A DNA stretch of 64,000 nucleotides from SIG653 sp964509125 (lineage in GTDB: Bacteria > Bacillota > Clostridia > Oscillospirales > CAG-382). The first letter of the stretch is position 1; each line of letters opens with the position of its first letter. The position numbers and the translations under genes are program-made. This document shows positions 44,542 through 53,603 of the stretch, one piece after another. Location of the stretch: positions 19,987 to 83,986 of the forward strand of contig CAZDVZ010000003.1 of assembly GCA_964509125.1 (NCBI GenBank). The letters are read 5' to 3'. Under the pieces are notes generated by a model. It saw only the letters and a list, made by a program, of their open reading frames with translations, was not told the origin of the DNA and ran no database searches.

Positions 44542-45681
44542 ATGGAAAAATTTCTTGACAGCTTTTCCTCCCTTTTTGCTTCTTTTGGCGAATTTGCCAA
44601 AGACGGGGGCTGGAAAATTTTAGTGATGTGGGCTATCGGCGCACTTTTGATTTACCTCGCCATTGCCAAGGACATGGAGCCGGCACTTTTGCTTCCCATG
44701 GGTTTTGGCGCAATTTTGGTAAACATCCCCCTCGCCACATTAACAGGCGAGCACGGTGTTATTACAACCCTTTACAATGCAGGTATTTCCAATGAGCTTT
44801 TCCCACTTCTTTTATTCATCGGTATTGGTGCAATGATGGACTTTGGTCCCTTGCTTACAAACCCGAAACTGATACTTTTCGGTGCAGCGGCACAGTTTGG
44901 TATTTTCTTCACGTTTTGTGTAGCAAGCTTTTTCTTTGACCTGAACGATGCAGCAGCTATCGGCATTATCGGCTCTGCCGATGGCCCTACTTCCATTGCA
45001 CTTTCCACAAAACTCAATTCAAACTACACAGGTGCTATAGTGGTTGCGGCTTATTCATATATGGCACTTGTTCCCATTATCCAACCCGCAGTTATTAAAC
45101 TTTGCACCACACGCAAAGAAAGACTTATCCGCATGGAATACAACGGAGCAGAAGTTTCCAAAACCACACGTATCCTTTTCCCCATCGTTATAACTATCAT
45201 TGCAGGTATTTTTGCTCCCGGTGCTGTTGAGCTTGTAGGTTTTCTTATGATTGGAAACCTTATCCGTGAATGCGGGGTACTGAACAACCTTTCTCAAACG
45301 GCGCAAAAAGAGCTTGCCAACTTGGTTACCATCGTTTTAGGTATTTCCATTTCGTTCTCACTTCAAGCAGAGTCATTCCTTCAACCGGAAACGCTTCTCA
45401 TTATGGGTCTCGGACTTGCGGCTTTCATTTTCGACACCTTTGGCGGAATTATGTTTGCAAAACTTTTAAATCTTTTCTCAAAGAAGAAGATAAACCCTAT
45501 GATCGGCGCTGCAGGTATATCCGCTTTCCCCATGTCATCCCGTGTTATCCACAAAATGGGTCTTAAAGAAGATAACACAAACTTCTTGCTCATGCACGCC
45601 GCAGGCGCAAACGCCGCAGGACAAATTGCTTCTGTTGTAGCGGGCGGGTTGATGATGAGCTTGCTTTCTGAATTTATGTAA
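44542..45681 (+). CDS. Na+-translocating decarboxylase beta subunit
   Basis: 379 residues, the OadB/GcdB/MmdB family: membrane subunit that couples decarboxylation of a biotin-bound carboxyl group to Na+ export. About nine to eleven membrane helices with the family signatures GIGAMMDFGPLL and GIIGSADGPTSIALSTKL, the latter with the functionally important Asp and Ser. The gamma-like subunit follows after 14 bases, but no alpha (carboxyltransferase) or biotin carrier gene is nearby. The AAAGGAG site is unusually far, with a GCGC/GCGC hairpin between it and the ATG. Confidence 0.93.
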   Translation: MEKFLDSFSSLFASFGEFAKDGGWKILVMWAIGALLIYLAIAKDMEPALLLPMGFGAILVNIPLATLTGEHGVITTLYNAGISNELFPLLLFIGIGAMMDFGPLLTNPKLILFGAAAQFGIFFTFCVASFFFDLNDAAAIGIIGSADGPTSIALSTKLNSNYTGAIVVAAYSYMALVPIIQPAVIKLCTTRKERLIRMEYNGAEVSKTTRILFPIVITIIAGIFAPGAVELVGFLMIGNLIRECGVLNNLSQTAQKELANLVTIVLGISISFSLQAESFLQPETLLIMGLGLAAFIFDTFGGIMFAKLLNLFSKKKINPMIGAAGISAFPMSSRVIHKMGLKEDNTNFLLMHAAGANAAGQIASVVAGGLMMSLLSEFM

Positions 45682-45695
45682 GGAGGTGCGTAAGA

Positions 45696-46124
45696 ATGTT
45701 TGAAATAGCGACTACATCTACTGACGAAGAAATCACTACATCTACTGACGAAGAAATCACCTCGGCAGATGAAAACGTAGAAGTAGCTTCCGACGATGCA
45801 AGCGAAGTAGCTTCTACGGAAGAAGTAACCGGCGAAGACGCCACAAGCGAAGACGCTTCCTCGGAAGAAGTAACCGGCGAAGACGCCACAAGCGAAGACG
45901 CTTCCTCGGAAGAAGCGGAACTTTCGGAGACAACATCGGTTGTCGGTGAAGAAAAAGTTTGGCCCGAAGGCGGAGTTGATTCTTTCAAAGAGCACGCGTT
46001 GCCTGCCCTTGCTTTGGGAATGCTTGGAATTTTCCTTGTTTTGGGGCTTATCGCCATTGCAACCATCTCCATAAACAAGCTTTTCCCTGCAAAGAAAAAA
46101 GACGACGATAACAAATCGATCTAA
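45696..46124 (+). CDS. OadG-like gamma subunit with repetitive acidic N-terminus
   Basis: 142 residues. Residues 1-75 are Ser/Thr/Glu/Asp-rich with duplicated units (TSTDEEIT; EVTGEDATSEDASSE twice), encoded by tandem DNA repeats of about 24 and 42 bp. A single membrane helix (about 107-128, LGMLGIFLVLGLIAIAT) and a basic tail resemble OadG/MmdD gamma subunits that stabilise the beta subunit. The long acidic N-terminus is unusual for the family. A GGAGGTG site precedes the ATG. Confidence 0.8.
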   Translation: MFEIATTSTDEEITTSTDEEITSADENVEVASDDASEVASTEEVTGEDATSEDASSEEVTGEDATSEDASSEEAELSETTSVVGEEKVWPEGGVDSFKEHALPALALGMLGIFLVLGLIAIATISINKLFPAKKKDDDNKSI

Positions 46125-46354
46125 TTTTTATTCTGCGCTTTTTCATATTTATACATGGCATCTATAGCGAGGCTTAAAAACAGCGTTTCGGTAATGCAGA
46201 TAAAAAAATATTCAAAACAGGTCTTCATTTCGTGGTATGAAAAATATCCATCCTTTGCACAAGCTACTATGTAAGCACACAAAAGGCTCATTATCACCAA
46301 TGTTGTGCAAAGAATTATGTGAAAGCACATGGGGGTTAATTTTTGAGTTTGCAT
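46121..46354 (-). CDS. Small two-helix membrane protein
   Basis: 77 residues, with two hydrophobic stretches (about 12-32 and 46-66). AAGGGAGAA lies 5 bases before the ATG. The stop overlaps the gamma-subunit stop on the opposite strand by four bases. Function unknown; divergent from nrdR. Confidence 0.65.
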   Translation of the reverse strand: MQTQKLTPMCFHIILCTTLVIMSLLCAYIVACAKDGYFSYHEMKTCFEYFFICITETLFLSLAIDAMYKYEKAQNKN

Positions 46355-46388
46355 TTTTATTCTCCCTTTTACAAACGAGGTTATATTT

Positions 46389-46838
46389 ATGAGATGTCCT
46401 TTTTGTTCCTATGACGACAGCAAAGTAATAGATTCACGTCCCGGCGGAGACAATACCATCATTCGTCGCAGAAGGCTCTGCCCAAAATGCGGAAAGCGTT
46501 TCACGACTTACGAATCCTTTGAGGTATCTCCCGTTACCGTTGTGAAAAAAGACGGCTCACGCGAGCAGTTTGACAGAAATAAAGTGCTGAGAAGTATCCT
46601 TCACGCCTGTGACAAACGCCACGTCACGCGCAATCAAATGGAAAACGTGGCGAAAAAGATTGAACAGGAAATAAGTAGTTCTATCCAAAGAGAGGTGTCT
46701 TCTACCTACATCGGTGAACTTGTTATGGACGAGCTCAAGGAGCTGGACGAGGTTGCATACATTCGTTTCGCTTCCGTTTATCGCCAGTTCAAGGATATTT
46801 CCGACTTTATGTCAGAGCTTCAAAGGCTGATGAAGTAA
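46389..46838 (+). CDS. nrdR: Transcriptional repressor NrdR
   Basis: Represses ribonucleotide reductase genes according to ATP/dATP. 149 residues, the usual length. N-terminal zinc ribbon (CPFC, then CPKC) followed by an ATP-cone domain (VVKKDGSREQFDRNKVLRSIL). A GAGG lies before the ATG. No ribonucleotide reductase gene is in the window. Confidence 0.97.
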   Translation: MRCPFCSYDDSKVIDSRPGGDNTIIRRRRLCPKCGKRFTTYESFEVSPVTVVKKDGSREQFDRNKVLRSILHACDKRHVTRNQMENVAKKIEQEISSSIQREVSSTYIGELVMDELKELDEVAYIRFASVYRQFKDISDFMSELQRLMK

Positions 46839-46920
46839 TATTTCTTGTAATTATTATATATATGATTATCTCCCCTGTCAAATAATTTGGGAGAAATTAC
46901 ACTGGGAATGTTTTCTACAG

Positions 46921-46973
46921 GAAAGTGGCTGCTGCAAAGCGAAATCCATTCGCATTTGCAACAGCCACTTTTT
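46921..46973. terminator. Bidirectional terminator after nrdR region
   Basis: Long imperfect stem with AAAGTGGCTG pairing with CAGCCACTTT, inner GCAAA/TTTGC and CGAA/TTCG, and a T-run, between convergent nrdR and the M23 gene. Confidence 0.85.
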
Positions 46974-47000
46974 CAAAGCAATTACATTTTAAGAGTTATT

Positions 47001-48566
47001 TTAATTAAAGAACAAGTTAGGGTCAACAAACACTCCGTTTATGCTTACGGCAAAATACAGATCTGCTTTATCTGTAAAACCGGTTGAGCCGGAAAGTCCA
47101 ACAAGCCCACCTGCTTCTATACTCTCACCTTCGAAAGCCGAAACAACGGAAAGATGATAATAATGGGTCATAATTCCACATCCGTGGTCAATTACCACCG
47201 CCTTGCCCGTTTTTGCTGTCTCGCCGGCGAAAACAACCTTTCCTTTCGCGGACGCAATAACAGATGTTTTTTCTTCTGCATCGTAACTTATCCCCTCGAA
47301 AAGAATCTGTGGAGGGATTCCGTTATACAAGATCTCCGTGGCAAAATCAACACCAACCTCTTTATCGCAAGGCGGCAAAAGAGAGGCGGTTTCCCATAAA
47401 AATCCGCTGTCACTCTTTTCCTTTATGGAAGATATAAAATCCTCATACTGCTTTATGCCCTCAGAGCTTGTAACTTTATTATATACATCGTCATTTATAT
47501 TTTTTGTATAAAATCCCTTACTCTCGGAAGACACATTCACTTCAAAGAAAAAATTTTCGTTCGCCGCAGTGACGGTCAGGCCATATGTGCCCGAAGGAGT
47601 ATCCACCCCCACGGGAACAAGTGCGAAAACGCCTTGTTCGCCTTTAAAAGCTTTTGCGGTATTTCCCGTAATTATCTCCGTTGATATAGCGACCGTTTCA
47701 CCGACTTGAATGTTTTCAGTGCGCAGCACCAAACATTCTCCCGAATTTATGTTGTTTTTTTCTAAATAAACCACGGGAGAATTTCTGTAAATACAAATAA
47801 AACTCCACCGGCAATCTCCGAAAAAGGCAGCGTCTGCTTTTTCAGTCCACGAAGCGCTCACCCATACTTCAAGCTCTTCGCCGTTTGAAAGCTGTAACGT
47901 CTCAATACTGTCATATGTTTTTCCGTTTACAGTATAAGAAACCGAAAATTCATCAGGCTCAACGGAAAACGAAACCATTTTTTCACCCACAACAGATGCA
48001 AACACAGGAAAAGACTCGTTTACATCAGAAGTTTCGGCATCGGTATATGTATAAAATGCAGAATCTGATTTTCTATATTTCCACGAATATTTTCGGGGCA
48101 AAATACTACACGCTCCGTCTTCTGTGTTAACAAACATTTCGGGTATATACCTATCACTGTAAAAGGATTCAAATTCGGGGCGCAGTAAAATATCTTCCCG
48201 GCCCTCCACGTTACGAACGAGGCCCATACTGTCAACAAGAACACTTTTTTCGGTTAAAGATGGATAGAAATAATATGTTTTGGTTTCTCCATCCTTCATT
48301 TCGAATTTGATGATATAAGGATCTACGCTTCTATCGATTTCCTGAACCGCGCCGTCTTCGGATTCCACAACCAAAGACACGTATTTTTCAATATCATCCT
48401 TGCCCGTATACCGATGTATATACCGTTTGTCGGATATTTCTACGGCGTTTACATCTTCTATTGCAATCTCAATTCCGGAGATTGAAAACATATAAATTAC
48501 AATTACAAGCAATGGCAAAATGAGTAGGAAACCCAAAATTTTTTTCAGTTTTGGAAGTTCCTTCAA
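47001..48566 (-). CDS. Membrane-anchored degenerate M23 (LytM) protein, SpoIIQ-like in form
   Basis: 521 residues from a TTG start. A membrane anchor (about 12-32) precedes a long extracellular region and a C-terminal LytM/M23 fold (about 400-521, with AKGKVVFAG, THYYHLS and VGLSGSTGF). Zn-binding residues appear lost: the HxGxD element reads KEVGVDF, keeping Asp but not His, and HLHFE reads DLYFAV. SpoIIQ of Bacillus is also a catalytically degenerate M23 protein, but orthology is not established here. It is last in the cluster with three SGNH-hydrolase-like proteins. Confidence 0.85.
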   Translation of the reverse strand: MKELPKLKKILGFLLILPLLVIVIYMFSISGIEIAIEDVNAVEISDKRYIHRYTGKDDIEKYVSLVVESEDGAVQEIDRSVDPYIIKFEMKDGETKTYYFYPSLTEKSVLVDSMGLVRNVEGREDILLRPEFESFYSDRYIPEMFVNTEDGACSILPRKYSWKYRKSDSAFYTYTDAETSDVNESFPVFASVVGEKMVSFSVEPDEFSVSYTVNGKTYDSIETLQLSNGEELEVWVSASWTEKADAAFFGDCRWSFICIYRNSPVVYLEKNNINSGECLVLRTENIQVGETVAISTEIITGNTAKAFKGEQGVFALVPVGVDTPSGTYGLTVTAANENFFFEVNVSSESKGFYTKNINDDVYNKVTSSEGIKQYEDFISSIKEKSDSGFLWETASLLPPCDKEVGVDFATEILYNGIPPQILFEGISYDAEEKTSVIASAKGKVVFAGETAKTGKAVVIDHGCGIMTHYYHLSVVSAFEGESIEAGGLVGLSGSTGFTDKADLYFAVSINGVFVDPNLFFN

Positions 48567-48584
48567 TTTTTATCACCGTCCAAA

Positions 48585-49106
48585 TTAATTAAACCCTTTT
48601 ATGTTATCAAGCACAACTTTTTCAATTTCCGAAACCTTGGGGGAGATTATCATATAAACCTTATCGCCCTCAACCTTAACAACAGATTTTTCTACCATGT
48701 CATTAATAGTTGCATTATAGTTTCCAAACTGCGCTTTCATGTTACTTATATGAGAATCCAATTTTTCTTTGATGGAATTTGCATTTTCTGTGGATGTGGC
48801 GGCAAAAACAGCAATGGTTTCATAAGAATTTGTTGTGTCGTCAACTTCAAAATAAATATAGTTGGTAAACCAACCGTCGGACAATCCAAACACCTCGACA
48901 ACATATCCCTCAATTTTTGTAAGATCTATCATTTCGCCCGCATAATCCTTTTTTTCCAAAAGCTTTTCTTTAAATTCCTCTGCAGTCACAGGAGCTTGGG
49001 AATCTTCGACGGAAGTGGCATCCACAGAAGAATCATCGTCTCCTCCGCAAGATGCCATCGTAACTACCATCAATGCGGCAAGTAATGTTAAAGCTATTTT
49101 TTTCAT
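48585..49106 (-). CDS. DUF4358 lipoprotein
   Basis: 173 residues. Leader MKKIALTLLAALMVVTMASC with lipobox Cys20, Asp/Ser linker, then a DUF4358-like domain (helix-rich, with FEVDDTTNSYETIAVFAA). The family is common in Clostridia, with unknown function. It sits between the SGNH hydrolase genes and the degenerate M23 gene in one operon. Confidence 0.87.
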   Translation of the reverse strand: MKKIALTLLAALMVVTMASCGGDDDSSVDATSVEDSQAPVTAEEFKEKLLEKKDYAGEMIDLTKIEGYVVEVFGLSDGWFTNYIYFEVDDTTNSYETIAVFAATSTENANSIKEKLDSHISNMKAQFGNYNATINDMVEKSVVKVEGDKVYMIISPKVSEIEKVVLDNIKGFN

Positions 49107-49142
49107 TTCGTTATCTCACTTTCTTAAATTATTTGAGCATTA

Positions 49143-50204
49143 TCAGTTTTTACCCAACAAAGGCATTTTTTCGGGGTTTGTGTACGTGCCCTCGGTTTTA
49201 CGAACAGCATAGTCACGAAGTATGGCTGTCCAAACCTTATATCCCTCCGTCCAGATATGACAATATCCGTCAGAAGCATAATGGTCGGCAAGACATCCGT
49301 TTTCCGTAAGTTGAGAAGCTATATCCACGAAATCCAATCCGTTTTCGTTACAATAATCAAGAAGGTAATTGTTCAGCATACTCAAGTTCCTGTTATTCAA
49401 ACTCGGTCTATCGTTCCTCGACGCGGTAAGGTACGTTGCGCTGAGAATAACTACGTTCACATCGGGATACCGTTCGTTTATGGTTTTTATCAATTTTATA
49501 ACATCATCCGCACATTTACGAGCACAATTCTCCGCGTCATAATAGAGGGAAAGGTCATTAAGCCCCATGAAATTAATGTACACGGTTTTTACGCCCATAA
49601 CTCCCACAACATCCTCAACGCTGTATTTTTCGCCTTGATATGTTGGGTTGGAAGAGCCTGACTTTGACGCAGGTGTTCTGTTATTGTGATAAATCCCAAA
49701 GCTACCCGCGCAGAAAAACTTTGATGTACCCAAAAAATCGGGTATGCTTCCCGCACGTTGTTTATTGGCGAATTTTTCATATCCAAGCATAATGGAATTA
49801 CCCACAAAAACGCTATCGTTGAAAAAAGCATCTTCTTCTGCCGCCACCACAGCATCGGGTACGGGTATTACAGGCGTATCCATTTCCTCATAAGATGCAT
49901 AGCTGTTTTCAGAACTTTCCCCGGAGGGGGGTTCGCTTATTTTCTCAGAAGATTCTTCGCTTGTCTCGTCGGAAGTTTCTTCGCTTGTCTCATCGAAAGT
50001 TTCTTCACTCGTCTCATCTGAAACTTCTTCAATCGTTTCCTCAGAGGCTTCTTCGGTTATTTCCTCAGAAGAAGCTACAGGCAAAAACTCGCCCGAAAAA
50101 ACTTTTACCGAAACATCATCTACAGATACAGATTCTGCATCTTCTCCGCATGAAACAAGGAGAAGCGACAAAAGCAGAAACATTGATATAATTCTTTTTT
50201 TCAT
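49143..50204 (-). CDS. SGNH/GDSL-family hydrolase lipoprotein, copy 3
   Basis: 353 residues. Lipobox LLVSC at Cys19, an acidic Ser/Glu/Thr linker to about residue 110, then an SGNH domain with block I VFVGNSIMLGYEKF (nucleophile Ser, GNS in place of GDS), block III GLND and a C-terminal DGYCH carrying the catalytic His. It resembles enzymes that remove O-acetyl or other esters from cell-wall or capsular polymers; this activity is inferred. Confidence 0.87.
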   Translation of the reverse strand: MKKRIISMFLLLSLLLVSCGEDAESVSVDDVSVKVFSGEFLPVASSEEITEEASEETIEEVSDETSEETFDETSEETSDETSEESSEKISEPPSGESSENSYASYEEMDTPVIPVPDAVVAAEEDAFFNDSVFVGNSIMLGYEKFANKQRAGSIPDFLGTSKFFCAGSFGIYHNNRTPASKSGSSNPTYQGEKYSVEDVVGVMGVKTVYINFMGLNDLSLYYDAENCARKCADDVIKLIKTINERYPDVNVVILSATYLTASRNDRPSLNNRNLSMLNNYLLDYCNENGLDFVDIASQLTENGCLADHYASDGYCHIWTEGYKVWTAILRDYAVRKTEGTYTNPEKMPLLGKN

Positions 50205-50213
50205 AATTTAATC

Positions 50214-51161
50214 TTAATCCTTTGAAAGAGTTGGCATACTTTCGGGGTTTTCGTATGTGCCCGTAAGCTTTTTGGCGGCATAATTTCTGAGCAATCCTGT
50301 CCAAACAAGACATCCGCTGTCGTTAAGATGGCATCCGCCGTCGTTGGGGTCGGAACAATAATCTCCATTCAAGCATCCATTTTCATCGTTAAGCAAAGAA
50401 GATATGTCAACAAAGTCAATTCCGTTTTCGTTGCAATATTCCAAAACCAAGTTATTCATAATACTCAAATTTTCGTTATTCAGCCTTGGCATATAATTCA
50501 TTTCCTTAATTAGATATGTTGTGCTGAGAACAACGACTTCCACATCGGGATATTGAGATTCAAGATCGCTCAAAAGCTTTATCATCTCTTTTGCGGTTTC
50601 CGAAGCGCAAATATCGCCGGAAGAATATATCCCCATATCGTTAAGCCCTGCCAAATTGAGGAAAACACGTTTTGGGTTTGCGACACCCACCATATCCTGA
50701 ACACTGTATTTTGTGCCTTGATATGAAGGATTTACAGCACCGGAAGATGATGCGGGAGTGTGGTTGTTATGATAAACTCCGAAAGATCCGGCGCAGAAAA
50801 ACTTTGAGTTACCCAAAAAATCGGAAACAGAGCTTGCACGGTATTTATTTACAAACTTTTCGTACTTAAGCATAATGGAATTTCCCACAAAAATGCTATC
50901 GTTGAAAAAAAAGTCAACTTCGTTTGAAGTAATGGTAGTGGGGATAACAAGTTCCGTATCATAGTCTGAAGTGCTTGAATTTTCGTCTTCGGAAGTTTCG
51001 CTTTGGGAAACGTCGCCCACAGAAATGTCTCCCACAGAAATGTCTCCCACAGACACCTCTCCCGATTCTAAAACCTCGGAGCTTTGGCGCTCAATAGGGG
51101 TACATGAGGCGGCAAGAAACATCGTCAAAGCCGCAAGTGACATACATAAAAACTTTTTCAA
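50214..51161 (-). CDS. SGNH/GDSL-family hydrolase lipoprotein, copy 2
   Basis: 315 residues from a TTG at 51161, chosen because AAAGGAG lies 8 bases upstream; the longer frame overlaps the upstream gene and lacks a signal peptide. Lipobox AASC, an acidic linker with VGDIS repeats, then SGNH blocks IFVGNSIMLKYEKF, AGLNDMGIY and GGCHLND. It is clearly paralogous to the genes on both sides. The start is 3 bases after the upstream stop, implying translational coupling. Confidence 0.85.
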   Translation of the reverse strand: MKKFLCMSLAALTMFLAASCTPIERQSSEVLESGEVSVGDISVGDISVGDVSQSETSEDENSSTSDYDTELVIPTTITSNEVDFFFNDSIFVGNSIMLKYEKFVNKYRASSVSDFLGNSKFFCAGSFGVYHNNHTPASSSGAVNPSYQGTKYSVQDMVGVANPKRVFLNLAGLNDMGIYSSGDICASETAKEMIKLLSDLESQYPDVEVVVLSTTYLIKEMNYMPRLNNENLSIMNNLVLEYCNENGIDFVDISSLLNDENGCLNGDYCSDPNDGGCHLNDSGCLVWTGLLRNYAAKKLTGTYENPESMPTLSKD

Positions 51162-51163
51162 AA

Positions 51164-52021
51164 TTAAATTTCTCCTTTTTTCATACCGGCATAGTACTTT
51201 AAAGAGGCAAGTATAACCTTGCATCCGGATTCGTTTATACGACAATAATTATCGGCACAATATTCCGCCTTAAGCGCTCCGTTTTCGTCAGAGATCAAAG
51301 TTTGCATATCAATAAAATCTGCTCCGTTCTCTACGCAAACAGAAGAAAGCTCTTCATTGAGCAATTTTATTTTTTCGTTGTTCAAACTTTTCATGTGTGC
51401 AGCAGAAGATGAAATATACGGTGTGCTCAAAACCGCAACAGTAATTTGCGGAAAACGATTTTTCAAAGCAGAGATCAGTTTCCCCATATCAGAAGCAGTC
51501 TTAACCTGACAATTTTCCTCGTCACCATATACAGGAAGATCGTTTACACCCGCAAGGCAAAAAACAACCATTTTGGCCTTTGTTTTTTCCACGGCGTCTT
51601 CCACCGTACATTTGATTTCTTCATCTCCTATGACCAGCGAAGGATGAGTGGACGAAGATGACACCTCCGTATAATTATTTTCATAAACACCAAAATTTTG
51701 ATTACAGAAAAAATATGATTTTTCAAAAAGTGAAGGATCCCCTTTTCGCCAAGAAACAACAGCGCTGTAAAAGTCGCACATAACGCTGTTCCCAACAAAA
51801 AGACAATTATTGTAAACCGTATAATACGGATGATCCGTAGTTTCACACTCACCGCTTTCGGGAATGTATACTGAACCCGGAGATACCGACTCAATACTAA
51901 TGCCAAAATCTGTAAGTTCCCCCGCAAGGGACCGTTTGACGCTATCGCAAGAAGTGAGAGAAAACAGCATAGATGCAGAAAGACCAAAACCTATCAATTT
52001 AACAATAATTCTGCTTTTCAA
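51164..52021 (-). CDS. SGNH/GDSL-like lipoprotein, copy 1, lacking the catalytic His
   Basis: 285 residues from a TTG at 52021 (a GTG at 52039 is the alternative). Lipobox SLTSC. SGNH blocks LFVGNSVMCDFYSA and AGVNDLPVY are present, but the C-terminal His of the two paralogs is replaced: DNYCRINESG here against DGYCHIWTEG and DGGCHLNDSG. It may be inactive as an esterase. First gene of the five-gene secreted cluster behind a consensus promoter. Confidence 0.85.
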   Translation of the reverse strand: MKSRIIVKLIGFGLSASMLFSLTSCDSVKRSLAGELTDFGISIESVSPGSVYIPESGECETTDHPYYTVYNNCLFVGNSVMCDFYSAVVSWRKGDPSLFEKSYFFCNQNFGVYENNYTEVSSSSTHPSLVIGDEEIKCTVEDAVEKTKAKMVVFCLAGVNDLPVYGDEENCQVKTASDMGKLISALKNRFPQITVAVLSTPYISSSAAHMKSLNNEKIKLLNEELSSVCVENGADFIDMQTLISDENGALKAEYCADNYCRINESGCKVILASLKYYAGMKKGEI

Positions 52022-52054
52022 CCCTCTCCCCCTTTTCACAATTCATCAGTTTGT

Positions 52055-52083
52055 ATTATACAACACAAAAAAAATTATGTCAA
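52055..52083 (-). promoter_or_regulatory. Sigma-A promoter of the SGNH-hydrolase cluster
   Basis: Consensus TTGACA, 17-bp spacer, TATAAT on the minus strand, 34 bp before the TTG at 52021. Confidence 0.9.
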
Positions 52084-52154
52084 GTATTTTTGGAAAACTC
52101 ATTCGCCCTTATATTATCCCCGTTTTTGGGAATTATAAGAAAAAAGGAGGCGCC

Positions 52155-53537
52155 ATGGAAAACTTTAAAAAAAGCGTTACAGACCGTTTGGGAACACCGT
52201 CAGATCTGATGATCAGACCTATTGGCGAAAAATGTCTTGTTATGTTTATAAAAAACATGACGGACAGAAAATATATATCCGACGATATTATTCTCCCCCT
52301 CATTAACGCCGGAGAGTTTGAAAACTTCAGAGGCGACTTCAATTCCATCGTGGGAAGTGTTTCCGTTACGGCAGAGACCAACATCGACAAAATTATCACG
52401 AGTCTTCTCCAAGGATGCGTTATCATCGCCATAAAAAGCGACCGTCTGTATACAGCCTTTTGCGGAGCTGACTGCTTTGTAGGGCGAGGAGTACAAGAAC
52501 CCACAAGCGACGTTACCGTAAGAGGCCCTAAGGCGGGTTTTACGGAAAACGGAGAAAACAATGTTTCACAGCTTAGGAAAATAATTCGCACGGACAAATT
52601 CAGAGTTGAAACATTTTATGTTGGTAACATGGTAAAAACAACGGTTTTTTTATGCTACGTTGAAGGCAGGGCAGACGAAGTTGTTTTACAAAAAACCAGA
52701 GAAAAGCTTCAAAAGGCAAACGTGGAATATATTATAGATTCGTCAAATTTGGAAACCATGCTTGAAGGAAAACACTCAAACTTTTTTCCGTCCATGGGAA
52801 GCACGGAAAAGACCGACAAAGCCGCATCAAAAATACTCGCGGGGAGAGTTGGCATCATTTGCGACGGAAGTCCTTATGTTCTTACTGCGCCGTATTATTT
52901 CGTAGAAGCATTTCAGAGCGCAGAAGATTATTTAAAAAACCCTTGGTATGGAAGTTTTTTGCGCTTTGTGCGTTTTTTTGCTTTTGCTTTAAATTTATAT
53001 TTTCCCGGATTGTTTATAGCGCTTATTTATCATCACTCTCATCATTTTTCCCAAAAGCTTTTGGATTTTATACATTCTCTTGAGGAAAATTCTTCCATAT
53101 CCATGTTTTGGGAAATGCTGCTAATGCTTGTACTTTTTGAGCTGATTCGAGAAGTGGGAGTAAGGATGCCTCGTACCGTAGGAGACGCGGCAGGACTTGT
53201 TGGCTCTCTTATTTTAGGTGACGCCGCTGTTGAAGCAGGTATCTCAAGCATTACAATTATCGTCATTGTAGCCGTTTCCGCCGTCTCCGCATATGTAACA
53301 CCGGCTTTTTCATCCCCGGCAGTAATTTTAAGATTCGCAATACTTTTTTCGGGGATTCTCGCAGGGCTTTACGGAATTTTTGCCATTTCTGTAATTTTGG
53401 CGTTTTTTCTCTTCCGAAAAAAATCCTTTGGAAGAAGCTATATGTACCCCCTCTACCCCACCGATCTTAAAGGACTTTTAGACTATATTGTAGTCGTGCC
53501 CAAAAAAGTTTTGGGCAGAAAAGAAAAAGGACGATAA
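52155..53537 (+). CDS. GerA/SpoVAF-type spore germination protein, A subunit
   Basis: 460 residues from the ATG at 52155, with AAGGAGG 4 bases upstream. The N-terminal soluble domain carries the family motif VRGPKAGFTEN; about five membrane helices follow, with VRMPRTVGDAAGLVGS (the RxPRxxG motif) between them. Such proteins form the A subunit of nutrient germinant receptors in the spore inner membrane. No B or C subunit genes are adjacent, so it may be a SpoVAF-like solitary member. Divergent from the SGNH cluster. Confidence 0.92.
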   Translation: MENFKKSVTDRLGTPSDLMIRPIGEKCLVMFIKNMTDRKYISDDIILPLINAGEFENFRGDFNSIVGSVSVTAETNIDKIITSLLQGCVIIAIKSDRLYTAFCGADCFVGRGVQEPTSDVTVRGPKAGFTENGENNVSQLRKIIRTDKFRVETFYVGNMVKTTVFLCYVEGRADEVVLQKTREKLQKANVEYIIDSSNLETMLEGKHSNFFPSMGSTEKTDKAASKILAGRVGIICDGSPYVLTAPYYFVEAFQSAEDYLKNPWYGSFLRFVRFFAFALNLYFPGLFIALIYHHSHHFSQKLLDFIHSLEENSSISMFWEMLLMLVLFELIREVGVRMPRTVGDAAGLVGSLILGDAAVEAGISSITIIVIVAVSAVSAYVTPAFSSPAVILRFAILFSGILAGLYGIFAISVILAFFLFRKKSFGRSYMYPLYPTDLKGLLDYIVVVPKKVLGRKEKGR

Positions 53538-53591
53538 AAAGCCGTTCTTGCATGGCGACGCGGAAAACGCAGCCTTACAAGAACGACTTTT
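53537..53591. terminator. Bidirectional terminator
   Basis: AAAAGCCGTTCTTG pairs with CAAGAACGACTTTT (one mismatch), with an inner GC-rich hairpin, between convergent gerA-type and hom genes. Confidence 0.85.
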
Positions 53592-53603
53592 ACATTAATA
53601 TTT

